A stretch of DNA of 21,581 bases from Apostichopus leukothele (Eukaryota; Echinodermata; Holothuroidea; Aspidochirotida; Stichopodidae), in NCBI GenBank assembly GCA_010014835.2, contig JAAAKB020000017.1:116224-137804 (forward strand). Direction: 5' to 3'. The position numbers were made by a program, and so were the translations under genes. This document shows positions 1 to 10,697 of the stretch, piece after piece (positions within the stretch are counted from its first letter, which is position 1; the number at the start of each line of letters is the position of its first letter). Below the pieces are notes generated by a model, which did not search any database, was not told the origin of the DNA, and worked only from the letters and a program-made list of their open reading frames with translations.

Positions 1-458
1 TATCAATACTGATAACATATCAATACTGATAACATATCAATAATAATAACATATCAATACTAATAACATATCAATACTGATAACATATCAATACTAATAA
101 CATATCAATACTGATAACATATCAATACTGATAACATATCAATAATAATAACATATCAATACTAATAACATATCAATACGAATGACATATCAATACTGAT
201 AACACATCAATACTAAGGACATATCAATACTGATAACATATCAATACTATCGACATATCAATACTGATTACATATCAATACTAAGGACATATCAATGCTA
301 ATATCATATCAATATTAATAACATATCAATATTAATAACATATCAATACTAATAACATATCAATACTAATAACATATCAATACTAATGACATATCAATGC
401 TAATAACATAGCAGTACTAATAACATATCAATATTAATGACATATCAATACTAATTAC
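1..458. repeat. 17-bp minisatellite, 27 units, array cut by the window edge
   Basis: The unit is ATATCAATACTRATAAC. Counting back from 458 gives 26 full 17-bp units plus a first unit lacking one base at the window start, so the true array extends to the left. I see no insertion or deletion in any unit; all variation is base substitution, mostly in the second half of the unit (ctgataac, ctaataac, ctaaggac, ctatcgac, attaatgac), while the ATATCAATA half is nearly constant. Units 1-4 recur as units 7-10 (the rare aataataac variant sits at 34-50 and 136-152, 102 bp apart), indicating a local six-unit higher-order duplication. There are no CRISPR-like unique spacers. No function can be assigned. 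Confidence 0.97.
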
Positions 459-3400
459 AGTCATCTTTTAAATCCGCTGTTTCGGTTTTTAGCCATGTTA
501 GCCAAAGACGGAGGTAAAATCGTACATTTTCTTTCATTTTTCGTTTAACGTGAATCTTTCAAGATTATTGATGATTCTGAAAAACAGCAGGGTAGTTTCT
601 GCATCAATTTTATCATATCCGATGCGGCTTACAAAAAAATTATTATTTATTTATAAAAAAATAATAATAAGTATCGGAACTAATGGCCTACAGAACCTAT
701 GTATGATAATGCGGTATATGTAGGTAAACCGACAATCCTATACTAAATGATATGTGATGAGAGTATAGGTACGGATAACCGTATTGCTGACGAATACCCG
801 CTTTGTAAATAGTTGTGGCTGCTATTTGAGTATGCTTAAACCATTTCTTTCATCCGTTATTAGTTCACGACCGACCCGATCAAGGAGGGCTAAGGACCTC
901 CCACACTGAAGCAGCGTCAATGTAAGATAACAACAGCAAAACAAAACAAAACCCCCCAAAAAATAACTGTCGTATTGTTTTGCATAGAGCATCTTCACCG
1001 TTCAAAAAGCGAACAAGCCTATTTTCACCTCTAAATATTTCAGGATTTGTAATTCCACCCAAAATACGTTGATCCCCAACCGTTTGAGACCGACTTCAGA
1101 GATTCCGAAAGACCACGACAATATCCCTTGGGGTTATGAAGGGATTACAAATCGTATCCTTTCCTACTAAACACGGACTTAAAAGTACGTCCAACACCGG
1201 GGTCATTTTAACTGTACCTGGTTGGAGGCGCAGAGCTTTTGGATCCGCCCCGGGCATTAAATAGGCTTCCCTTGGTAATCTTTCCAAGTCCGCTGATTGA
1301 GCAAACGCACAAACGAGGTCCCGTCGTTGACAGTTTGGGCCCTAAGAGATCAAAAACAAAATGTGATCAGATATCTCCACATGCAGGCAGAAGGGTGTAC
1401 TTTCATTGATAAACAGGGTCCATGACTCCTCGACTTAAAAGGTCCGCTGTACTTTTTTGGGGGGTCTATATGCTCACTACGTTGTTATTGTGGTCTATAT
1501 TCATTTTGTGTAAAAGAATGTGTTTGTATGCATGTCTGTTCTGTGTGTGTTCTGTGTGTGTTGTTGTTATTGTTGTTTTGGTTATTTATAAGCATTGCTG
1601 TACGATTGTATACAACCCTTCGTTACCATTATAATACCTGAAATACATTCGTTAAACTTGTTCTTGCATATATTATATAAAACAAAAGATTAACATATTA
1701 GTTGAACATTCATATTAGAAAGATACGGTTATAAAAAGAAAGATTCAATAGCAATATATGTTGGTATGTAATGTTTAATGTCGTATTTATAGTAATGCAA
1801 ACTGCATAATTAATCTGATAGATATTACTTTTATTACATAAGAATGTACAATATAAAATTTAAACGCAAATTGTCAAATACAAGAAGGTCCTTATACATT
1901 TTAGCGTATCAAATTTACTCATGATCCGTGTTGTTGTAAGAAAGGCCTGGCGAGTGAGGGCGCGGGGAGGGAGTGGAGGGAGGGGGTCAGGCCCTGGTTC
2001 AATAAGAGGCCCGGGAAATATGGGATTACTGAAGACTTCAAAGATGGGGCACAGGGCTAGATCTGATTATCCATAACCCTGGGTATAAGGTTAGTTCAAT
2101 AGGTAAAATAGACGCCATTCTCTGTTGCAGCAAATTCCATTAAGTTTTAATTACTGACATTTGCTACTGCTGAAAAATATTCTGGATAACAAAAAAAAGG
2201 GAAGTATTATTGTTAAATTTACGATTTAATATATGTTTTAACAATTAGTTTTGGAGTATACAGTTAACAGCAATATGGATAAACACAATAATAATGAATA
2301 ATCTATATTCACGTATTACATTAGACATTACATTACATTTTAGAAGAAAACAAACAAACAACAACAACACCACAAAGTGACACAAAGAAGTAGTTGGTTG
2401 TTAATTATATTTTAGTAACAACAAACGTCACTTCTAAATTAAGAGAAAACCAATCCATAGTAAGGATAAACAATAGTATTTGTTACATACTTATGGCATA
2501 AGCTTTGATAATTTGTTTACATATGAATGGCGTCGATTTTTGTTAAAGTTAAAACGTTACAAACCCCTTCTGGAAAGAAATATTTGGGTTAATATATTCT
2601 CATTTACGCAATGAGCATGAGTCTTTCAATGATGCAGAGATGGTTTTAAGTCTTCCTATATAGAACAAGAGCTCAATTCGGGTTGGGATATAAGCCAGTT
2701 TGTTACAGTCGTTTGATTGATAAAGAAGTTAATTTTGTTTTTATGACCTCTTGTCTCATAATGGTGACTTCTTGACACTTAAAAGATTTGTTAATAATTT
2801 TCAGGTTCATTCACACTTTTTGTTTTTATAATATTATGGCATAGTAAAGTCCATTAAGTCTTAGTGGCCAATTTACTTCGGAACAAACATGAGTGTTCAT
2901 ACGCGGACCCGTTAATTTTGATCTAAACTTGTTGTTAAGTAGCGATCATTTTAAGCAGCAAATATGTGTACAAAAGATTTGATAGAACCTATGAAACATC
3001 CAAACAAATCCCATCAAAGGTGCTTGCTAAAGTATATTAATTTCAAGCGAGGAAATGGAATTTATATTGCTTTATAAGTTTTAAGTGTAACATAGATGTA
3101 AAACTTCGTTGATTCCGATATCGACCATAGGATTATTCCCATTAATTCCTACTTGTACAATATCAATGTGATAAATTGAAAAAGTATGCAACTTTTGTCT
3201 ATGTGCAAAACCATTCAACATTTATGTTTTGATTATACTGTGCTCAAATTATCTGGCGTTTCGCCGTTTCCTACAAAATATCTTTAACAGACCTAATGTA
3301 AATATTAATCTTTGAAATGCCAAAATTGCTTTATTTGGTGTTTACTTCGCTCAGATCTTGAATTTAATTCTTATCTTAGTAAAAAAGGATATGATTATTT

Positions 3401-3691
3401 TTTTTTTGGGGGGGGGGGGATTTTAGACTGTGGGAGTATGTCTTTATTATAGCAAACATGGATTATGATGTTTGGGTGAGGTATTGGCTTCACTGGCTAC
3501 ATCTCTTTGACTAATCATTTTACTTTATTGAAAAATCCTATTTTATCATTGAATGAGTGAGAAATGACTGTGAAACTATTAACTTATTATCAGTTGATAT
3601 TGAGCTTTACGAACTGTCGAGAGATAGAGAGATCAATAAAAAGATACTTTTATGGTCTCCCCTAGTTCATTTTAGACTTATCTAAGCATAA
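459..3691. other. No recognisable gene; probable intron of the ARID2-like gene
   Basis: I find no exon with homology I recognise and no long ORF. Short ORFs at 880-1062 and 1096-1287 (minus) and 1422-1634 (plus) show no family motif. Visible elements are an AT-rich foldback near 640-675, a GT-rich low-complexity stretch near 1530-1585, a G-rich cluster at 1958-1986 and a T10 tract running into G12 at 3398-3419. If the minus-strand ARID2-like gene continues past its first exon, this stretch is part of its first intron; the next expected ARID exon (the residues after the RG of helix 1) was not found here by eye. Confidence 0.5.
1958..1986 (+). other. G-quadruplex-prone G cluster
   Basis: Within 29 bases there are G runs of 3, 4, 3, 2, 3 and 5 separated by loops of one to three bases, beginning GGGCGCGGGGAGGGAG at 1958. 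This meets the usual four-run G-quadruplex pattern on the plus strand. It is not associated with a recognised gene. Confidence 0.55.
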
Positions 3692-4177
3692 CAGTGCTTC
3701 GTAAAAGATCAAGTTCATAGTATAATATTGAACTGATATATCATGTTAGAACAGGCTAGTGACTGCATGTTGTCACTCAACAACAATTTTCAAGCATGAA
3801 TTTATGCTAACTTTGCTTTGTGTCCTGAAGGTAAAATGGAGGTCATCTGGAATTTCCAAAATAATAATAATTACTTTGGCCAACCTTTCAGTTACTTTCT
3901 CAGATCTTCATGACGTACAGTACTGTCATGCGTACACCAATTTCACATGTGACCTGTGTCTGTTTCATAATTCAGTTATTAATCACATGCACAGTACGCT
4001 ACTACTACATATGGCAACATATGCGTATGGAACCCAAAAAGAGTTTGTCGATAGGTACAACTTTTATACATTACTAAACTATATGATATATCAGATATTA
4101 GTTCCACAGAAAGTACTCTAGTTTTGACTTTCAGAAACGTCTCACAAACCCCATGCACCCCAGTTAGGGAATCCCTG
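3692..4177. mobile_element. Possible non-autonomous hAT-like element (MITE)
   Basis: Read on the minus strand from 4177, the sequence begins CAGGGATTCCCTAACTGGGG and continues with a TGCATGGGGTTT-like stretch, which resembles the terminal repeats of hAT superfamily DNA transposons (CAGNGNTTCYCAAACTGGGG type). On the plus strand a CAGTGCTTCG start lies at 3692. The 7-mer TCTAAGC occurs just outside both ends (3681-3687 and 4179-4185), as a degraded target-site duplication would, but it is separated from the left terminus by four bases, so the pairing is imperfect. A 120-codon plus-strand ORF at 3759-4121 lies inside and has no transposase motif. The right end is the better supported part; the left boundary is a guess. 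Confidence 0.35.
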
Positions 4178-4185
4178 GTCTAAGC

Positions 4186-5775
4186 CCTGCAGCACAATGC
4201 CCGGCTCAACTCGACTGTTATGACCTAGCTTTTGATAGTCGTAAAGAGACTTACAACTGACTGCCTGCTCACAACATTGCTTTCTTGTTAACGACAGGAG
4301 CTAGTTTAGGTAGCAAGCAAATTAATCACCCTGTGATTGGTTACATTTTTTTAAACTGGCTACTGCGGTCTAGTTCTGTCATAGTTTTAAACACACACAC
4401 GGCCCGACTCACCAAGACTTTCCACACGTGTGTAACAATGTCCGAATTTAGTCACGACCAGTCGACGCATCTAAAAGTTGTTTGTAATTATTATTATTAA
4501 TTATTATTGTTAATTGAAAAGGCTTAATTTAACTACCAGCTGACTGCACCATATATGGGAGACAAAGAGATGCAGTCTTTTGCTGACATTTACATTGACT
4601 TATGCCATATTTATTGGAGTATTATCTAACAGAAGTATGTAGCAAGCAGAAGATACACTTACGTTACTTGCTAGCAAACAATCTGCTTAAATCATGTTAA
4701 AGGAGATCTCCATCTGTTATTTCACTTTGACAGGTGACGCATTTAGTGGTCTAACGGAATGTAATGTCCAGGGTTATTAACATACATGTAGTGCTCTTTT
4801 GGAACATGAAAATGTGTTTCTCTTTCATTGGGATATTGTCCAGGCCAAAGTAATAATGGAGAACAGCATCATAAGGTGTCCTTTTTGGGGTAATATGCCT
4901 ACTATTTCTCAAGAAGACTACAAAGCCATTAACTTAGAAGGCATTGTTAGGTAATTCTACCATCAAATATTCAACCGCACACCCTACTGTATGTGATGTC
5001 CACCAAACAGTCTAAATTTACAACAAAATGGTAACGCAACAAATAAAAGAAATGGGGCACGCTGCATAACTTGCTTTGACTGGTTGATGCATTCTTAGAG
5101 AAATGGTCCACGTAAGTTTTAGGTTAGGCCTAGTCTAGGCCTACAGCTCAATAATCTTCAAAGCTATAGAACATTTTTGGACAGCAATTAACGGATAAAA
5201 TAATGTACAATTTTACTTCAACGTAAACCATTTTGATGTACATTCCCATTAAAGACTGCTATGGCAGTCAAACTATGAGACCCTTGTGTAGCATATGAGT
5301 TAATACCATAGCCAGTACAAATTCACAGCAGCAATATTCAATTAAACAGAATTTGAAATTTGTATTGGAAAGTAAACGATCAGAATAGTATGTTATAAAG
5401 CTGAGTAGGCAGGCAACATCTGTGTTGCCCTCTGAATTTTGCAGTAAGGTACAAAATGGTCCTTGATTTAAGCAGGCTAGGGATGCCTGGCCACAACCCT
5501 AGCACCACACTATCAGTATCACAACCTAGCCATGATGTAGTTGCAGTCCTACAGACATTTCAATACATAACAACTACGGAGTTAAGCTAAGTAAGAGCAC
5601 ATCATATGCCTTCAATTGATTAATTAATTTACAGCAAAGCTAACCCTTATTGTGCACGAGGAAATGACGAGACCCATGTTAAACTAAGAGTCGAAGTGTA
5701 AACAAAGAATTACAACAATAACGCGAGAAATGTGGAGGCAAATTTAAATGAATGTTGATCATTACAAACACTGAC
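4186..5775. other. No recognisable gene; probable first intron of the ARID2-like gene
   Basis: No exon or RNA gene recognised. Contents are AT-rich simple sequence near 4486-4515 (ATT-rich), two copies of the palindrome TAGGCCTA separated by three bases (5125-5132 and 5136-5143), and a short inverted repeat GCTAGGG / CCCTAGC at 5476-5503. The right edge is the splice donor of the ARID2-like exon, so by position this is the 5' part of its intron 1. Confidence 0.5.
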
Positions 5776-5867
5776 CCTCTGGCTGCATGAAACTGATGTA
5801 AACTTTGAAGAAAGCCCGACTTTTCCTGCTCGTAAACGAACGGATCTTTGTCCAGAAATTTGGCCAT
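5776..5867 (-). CDS. ARID2: ARID2-like (BAF200) first coding exon, partial gene
   Basis: ARID2 is the AT-rich interaction domain subunit that defines the PBAF form of the SWI/SNF chromatin remodeller and acts in the nucleus. This exon encodes 31 residues starting MAKFLDKDPF; residues 19-31 read FLQSLHQFHAARG, matching helix 1 of the ARID2 ARID domain (human FLDELRQFHHSRG), and the distance from the initiator Met to the RG is 31 residues in both as I recall the human protein. The start is well supported: ATG at 5867-5865 has A at -3 and G at +4, and an in-frame TAA lies three codons upstream (5879-5877). The exon most likely ends at 5776, phase 2, before donor GTCAGT. A weaker donor (GTAATG) after 5766 would add GSVF-type residues resembling the family's GSPF, so the end is not settled. 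The rest of the ARID, armadillo-like, RFX and zinc-finger parts are outside the window or unseen. Other ARID proteins have a different helix-1 spacing from Met, which is why ARID2 is preferred. Confidence 0.72.
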
Positions 5868-6520
5868 TTTGACCCCTTACTCCTCCGATAAGGATTTAAG
5901 AAACCGATGCTCCACAACTAGGTCATCTGTTAAATCACCTGGAGGTAAATTAGAGTTGAAAATTATGTTCAAAACGAAGTAATGTTTTAAGTCCGTACAG
6001 TCAGCAAGATTTGTTGCTCCATAAAGCCACAATACACTGAACCTTTCATGAACGCCTTGCAAAATATGAGAATTCCGACAAAATTTTCATGCTCTTGAAC
6101 CTCTCATATTTCCTTAAATTTCCCACGAATCACGAAAGAAGGGTTTTCGACGCACAGTGATATGGCGATAACCGGAATCTGATGATGATTGGTAATGAAA
6201 CGAGCCCACACAAAACGAACGTGTGTGAGGAAAGAAGGAGAATGCGAGAGCCATGAACAAAAGGAGAAAGAAGGATCGTACACAGTACAGTGAACGTGCT
6301 GCGCTGAGCTAATGCGAGTACATAGATTACGAGAGGGTCTACTCGTATTGGTCAATGTATGTACACCCTCCCACAACAATGGCGGCCGCCTGTGTATGCA
6401 AATTATAGGCTGACGACACTGCTGTTTGAGCAGTCGTATCAGGCTTGGGTTTTTTTTTTGGATCGCATGCTGGTCGGATATTGATGCTTCAGCCTTCAAC
6501 ATGCGATTCCCTTTACAGTG
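5868..6520 (-). promoter_or_regulatory. 5' UTR and promoter region of the ARID2-like gene
   Basis: This stretch lies immediately upstream of the initiator ATG. It is locally richer in CpG than its surroundings (for example the ggcggccgcc at 6381-6390). Reading toward the gene, there is a 20-codon uORF from ATG 6049 to TAA 5987 and a two-codon uORF (ATG ACC TAG) starting at 5926; whether they are transcribed depends on the unknown start site. Longer open frames here (6502-6104 and 6062-5877, minus) have no recognisable domain; the second has no ATG start. I see no convincing TATA box. The extent of the region is approximate. Confidence 0.45.
6376..6403. promoter_or_regulatory. YY1-type motif and POU octamer next to each other
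   Basis: On the plus strand CAATGGCGGCCGCC (from about 6378) matches the YY1 core AANATGGCGGC, which in animals is often found at or just downstream of transcription starts. A perfect octamer ATGCAAAT, the classical binding site of POU/Oct factors, follows at 6396-6403. Both lie about 510-540 bp upstream of the ARID2-like ATG. Motif matches are seen directly; binding and a role in this promoter are inference. Confidence 0.4.
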
Positions 6521-9497
6521 TGATTTAAGCGGGTTACGGAAATGATAGATATTTCGGCGGAATCATGGTGTTGTTAGCGAGACTGAGTTATAATCTGTTA
6601 TTGAGGAATTTAATGTTTGATATGGAAGTATTAAAATGTAATCGACACTGCTTACGTAGAACGAAATGCTGGGTGTATATCCCATATAACAAATAGTCTG
6701 TAATCAGTCAATGTCAGTGTGTGGTGCTGTCAAGTCCAGTCTAAATGTTGCTTTCTCAATGTAAACACTGTTTTGTATTGTCAAGTACAAACTAATGTGA
6801 TTAACAAGGATGGTACGCAAAATTGAATTAAATAGGATCTGTTTTGAAAGATTATTTCTTCGCAAATTTCTCTGCAAACGTGAGATTTGTCTTTTCCAGC
6901 ATCTGAAAGTTGATTGGTGTGTACAGCGATATAGTGCGAGGGTGTGTGCTGTGGGGAGGGGGAATATTGGGGAGAGGAACAGCTCAGGGCATCATATGAA
7001 ATGAATTTTGTAGACTATAAGTTTGACATTTTAAGACAAGAAGTATTCAGCGGACTTGCTAACTATTAAGAACAAAATCGCAAATGACAGAAACTGATAG
7101 TTAAAGGTATGCTGTATTCAGTTGGCCCCAAATATGCTAGATATTCAAATACGGTCACCTTTGGTCTAAATTCTTAAACTGTTTTTATTACAACCTTCGA
7201 GGAAATTTTCCTCACTGGGACATTCAATCATCTTGTGTGTTCCTTCAAAATGTCTGAGAACTATTTGGAGAGTAAAGACCTCTAGGAAAGTACTTTTTGA
7301 AAACTTCTAACAATTAAAGCATGCAATAATTTAGGGCCTGTACTGACTACCTTTAAGCTCGATCTCGATGAACATTTAGGACGAATTTCCACCCTCTCCC
7401 CCTTTCAAATTTAATGATTTGGAAATTCAGATATGGCAACACACTCTTTCGTCAGCCTATTTTTACAATGTGGCTCAGGTAGGTCATGCAGAGACCTATC
7501 CCAGTGCATTCTCCTTGCTTCTCAAGTGCGCTAAGAGGGGCGCACCAATTAAGTTGAAAACCCATGGAGTATACTAACGGACATGGCTAATTGTAGCGTA
7601 TGCTTTGCGATTTACGCGAGAACCGTAACCGTGCGCGGTCCTCGAGCCAGCCCACCTGTGCATGGTTACGTACCCTGCAGTACAAACAGGTTTGTGTTTA
7701 CTACAAGCTGATTAGAACTTTTACTTGAGTATGGTTACCTATACAGTGCTGTTTGTCACCAATTGTTTAGAAAAACTAATATACCGATTCATTTCTGGAC
7801 AGGAGGGATGGGAGACGGAGTGGGGGGGGGGGAGAAATTTTTCACCTGCTTACTACATATATAACTGGTAGGCCAACTTTTTGAATTCTAAAATATAGCC
7901 AAATATAGCGATGTACACTTTACTGGGTCCCACACGACCGTATAAAGGCCCTGCCATGGTAGCCATCTGCATGAACAGACCTTGCTCAGTGTACGTGTAA
8001 CCTTGTTTAATTTTGTAAAGAAAATCGCAACTTTCTATATATCTGGGTACAACAGAATTTAACTTTCACTGACTTCAGACGACTGCATGATTCATGCCAA
8101 CAAATAATGTCTTAATATCCATTCCAGACTGAGCCGATTAGAAGAAGAAGAAACAAAAGGAAACATGGAAAAATGATGGCTGTATCATTGCCATGGTTAC
8201 CGGCAATTCCATACCACAGCGTGTAGGTAACTGACCCAACATTTCCCCACACACATGAACATCTGTGATGTGCGATAAAGGAATATCGCTACAGATATTC
8301 ACGTTATAGTAAACACCAGAGCAACCATATTCTGAATAAATCTTCAAATATTTTGATGGAAAGCGAAACCGCAAAGGAATGTCAAAAATCATAACATAAT
8401 TTATTAATATACAGTACTGGTAGTGCGAGGCATCGTATGACATTGTCTTTCATAACTCACGCCAGCTATAGTGAAATACAGCTGACGAAAATCAAGATTT
8501 TACAGACACCCGGAATTTTCAACCAATATACCACACTTCCCAGTGTGGTGTCAGTTACACACTTATATAGGAACCAGGCATTCTACCGCAACTTCTAGGG
8601 TGCAGAAAGTTGGTGCGAGTCTTTGTTTATGGGATCAGGGGGAGAGCGGAGTAAATAGAAGGCACATTGCTTACGACATTTGTTATGTGTACCTCTGCAT
8701 AGACGTGTTATGTATATGTGTTCCGCTATATAGGCAGTATGGGCAGTCTGGGGGAGGGGATTGATGAGCGTGAGGTAAGTTGGAAGTAGAACGAAAGGCA
8801 GGAGACACACCGTCATCCCTCAACACCCCCTAACCGCCCTCCATACCCGTCTCCCGAAGTGGGGGGTGGGTAAAGCCCCGTTATTGTTCATTCCTGTTTC
8901 TACTTATAACTTACTTCCCAATGCTGGAATTCATTAACAAGTAAAATATCCTTCAATTTATGAAAACTCTTTTCTAACGGTTATTTTCATCACGAAGAAA
9001 CGAAATCTATATACGAAACATGCAACCAAAAATAATTTAAATTAAAAAAAAAACAATTGTCATTGCTGTTATAATTGTTGTATAAATAATCAAACCACTG
9101 TGTGCTTCTTATTTCGTTAGGTCACGTGTTCAAAAACTAAAACAAAATACCAAAGAAACAAAGAAAAAAAATAGATTATGAGAAGTACAGTTTTTTGTTA
9201 ATCCAGTTGGATTATAATGATATACGGTATACCGGTATATCGTACTATTGCATACTGAACTGCACCAATGAATGCGTCCTGTATGGTTCACTTGCACAGA
9301 CTTTAGACAAGTTTAATCTACCATATCGTTGGACTAAAAGTGTGTTGATTCTTTCTGATTCCAAACTATCCCATAATCCATCATACTGCCTGTGATATGA
9401 TCCCCAAGGTAATCACGTTGATCACTGTAAATCAGCACCATACACAATACGGCAACAGTATGATAGATCGTACAGTTGCATATACATGCAGTCTGTA
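6521..9497. other. Intergenic stretch, no recognisable gene
   Basis: No coding exon or RNA gene recognised. Short ORFs at 6810-7004, 8543-8764 and 9195-9395 (plus) and 8138-8443, 8595-8816 and 9334-9519 (minus) lack motifs; the 8543-8816 pair are shadows of each other. Visible sequence features are a CpG-richer patch near 7600-7660, a G11 tract at 7822-7832, an 8-bp stem with four-base loop at 8530-8549, and the overlapping palindromes GGTATACC and TACCGGTA near 9226-9240. Confidence 0.55.
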
Positions 9498-9773
9498 TCA
9501 GCTGTATTCCAGTAACCAATGGATTAAGTCTCGAAACATGCGTTGTTTCGCTTGATCTTCATTAAAATTGTCAGTGTTCAATAAAATGAAACGTTTGCAG
9601 AATTCAGTCATTCTAAACGGACCGACAACCTTCAAGAGATACCATATAATTTCACACATATCATCACATATAACATAATAAGGCCCCGGGACCGTAACTT
9701 GAGGAACTGCTGCCTGTACAACGTTCACGCGGTTAGCAATGATGGTTAACAATGTTTTGAACTCCCATCTCAT
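9498..9773 (-). CDS. Unrecognised 91-codon ORF, possible small gene or exon
   Basis: I do not recognise this protein. It runs from ATG 9773 to TGA 9498, starts MRWEFKTLLTI and ends RDLIHWLLEYS. The composition looks protein-like rather than random: alternating hydrophobic stretches of probable amphipathic helices, four Cys, a central VPQVTVPGPYYV segment, and no low complexity. The ATG context is GAG-ATG-A (G at -3). About 90-200 bp upstream lie CpG-rich sequence and CCAAT motifs, which would suit a minus-strand promoter. Against it: a good splice donor (CG followed by GTGAGT) sits at 9820, between that promoter and the ATG, and no poly(A) signal is evident downstream. It may be a terminal exon, a short gene or chance. 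Confidence 0.25.
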   Translation of the reverse strand: MRWEFKTLLTIIANRVNVVQAAVPQVTVPGPYYVICDDMCEIIWYLLKVVGPFRMTEFCKRFILLNTDNFNEDQAKQRMFRDLIHWLLEYS

Positions 9774-9858
9774 AGCATCGTGTGCCGCTATAGATTAATC
9801 AGAGAATTGCTTCAACTCACCGAGAAACCAACAGTCTATAGTAATTCTATTTTTAATA

Positions 9859-9972
9859 CCAACGCGCGTCGCCGTTAATCCGAAAATCCCCGTCACATTA
9901 GGGGAAGCCCCCATTATTACCCGGTCACTGATTGGTCAGTAAACTGTTCTTTTGCAACGCACGGTACCCAAT
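9859..9972. promoter_or_regulatory. CpG cluster with two CCAAT motifs, candidate promoter
   Basis: A CpG-dense stretch (CGCGCGTCGCCG near 9863) is followed by an inverted CCAAT box (GATTGGTCAG, core 9931-9935) and a direct CCAAT at 9968-9972. Paired CCAAT boxes in CpG-rich DNA are typical NF-Y sites in animal promoters. Candidate outputs are the minus-strand ORF ending at 9498 or a transcript with a first exon ending at the GTGAGT donor at 9820. The plus-strand open frame at 9932-10228 and minus-strand frame at 9925-10179 overlap each other, and neither shows a family motif. Confidence 0.25.
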
Positions 9973-10697
9973 CAAATCGCACGAAGCTTTTGCATCGGTA
10001 ATCAGTACACAAGAGTGCGACCTGAGAGAGACTAAAATGTTTTGCGGTTGTACCCATGCAACAACATTGTGTGCAGTAGTGCTTCTAGATATTTTGATAT
10101 ACACCATATACTTTTCACAATCGGCTTCTGTACACTCACTCACTGTTACCGCCGTACTTGAGACTGCCTCTCTCACCATACATTGCTATCCATGCACGAC
10201 AAGCGTCGTTATACTACGCGCATTGTAATTAATTGCTAACTTCACTCACGTTTAAGTTCAGGTTGCTTATTAGGAATATAACGTGCATACAAGAGGTATG
10301 TTCTTTATTCATAGAATGTACAGATGATGTTGCCAAGCATTCATTTAAAAAATATAATAACCATGCTATATGTATGTATTTTCTGTCGTGTCAGGTCATT
10401 AAGGAGAAAGATTAAAAATGGTGTCACGTAACACTGATATATTTTCCATATGTCATCGATTTTTCTTATGTGTTAAAAACTCGTGAGGTGTCCTTTAAAA
10501 TGTTGCTATTATTGCGTGTAAAACATAGCACACTGTAGTTATGTAGCATCACTTTTTCCTAACCGTTGCACGGAAAACTGGACTGAATTGTGAGTAGCAG
10601 ATCGTATAATTGATACGTACAATATACAACAACACCCTTCCCCTCCCCTACGAAGCTTAGTGTTGGGGTACAAAGACGGCGGGTGGGGGGGGGGGTG
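9973..10697. other. Intergenic stretch up to the gap
   Basis: No gene recognised. AT-rich sequence ending in a purine/G-rich edge: C-rich sequence at 10636-10649 (cccttcccctcccct) and then a G11 tract at 10685-10695 immediately before the run of N. Confidence 0.5.

Noticed and set aside
1-458. CRISPR array
   Set aside because: The whole unit repeats every 17 bp with no unique spacers; it is a minisatellite.
1422-1634. 70-codon plus-strand ORF that looks like a membrane protein
   Set aside because: The hydrophobic Val/Cys/Leu run comes from GT-rich low-complexity DNA; no homology recognised.
3759-4121. 120-codon plus-strand ORF
   Set aside because: No domain or family motif; it lies in a probable transposon relic and an intron.
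5877-6062. 61-codon minus-strand open frame ending just before the ARID2-like ATG
   Set aside because: It begins at TTG, not ATG, and has no ATG inside; a non-ATG start is unlikely here.
6104-6502. 132-codon minus-strand ORF upstream of the ARID2-like exon
   Set aside because: Composition of non-coding type with no known domain; overlaps the putative promoter. At most a long uORF.
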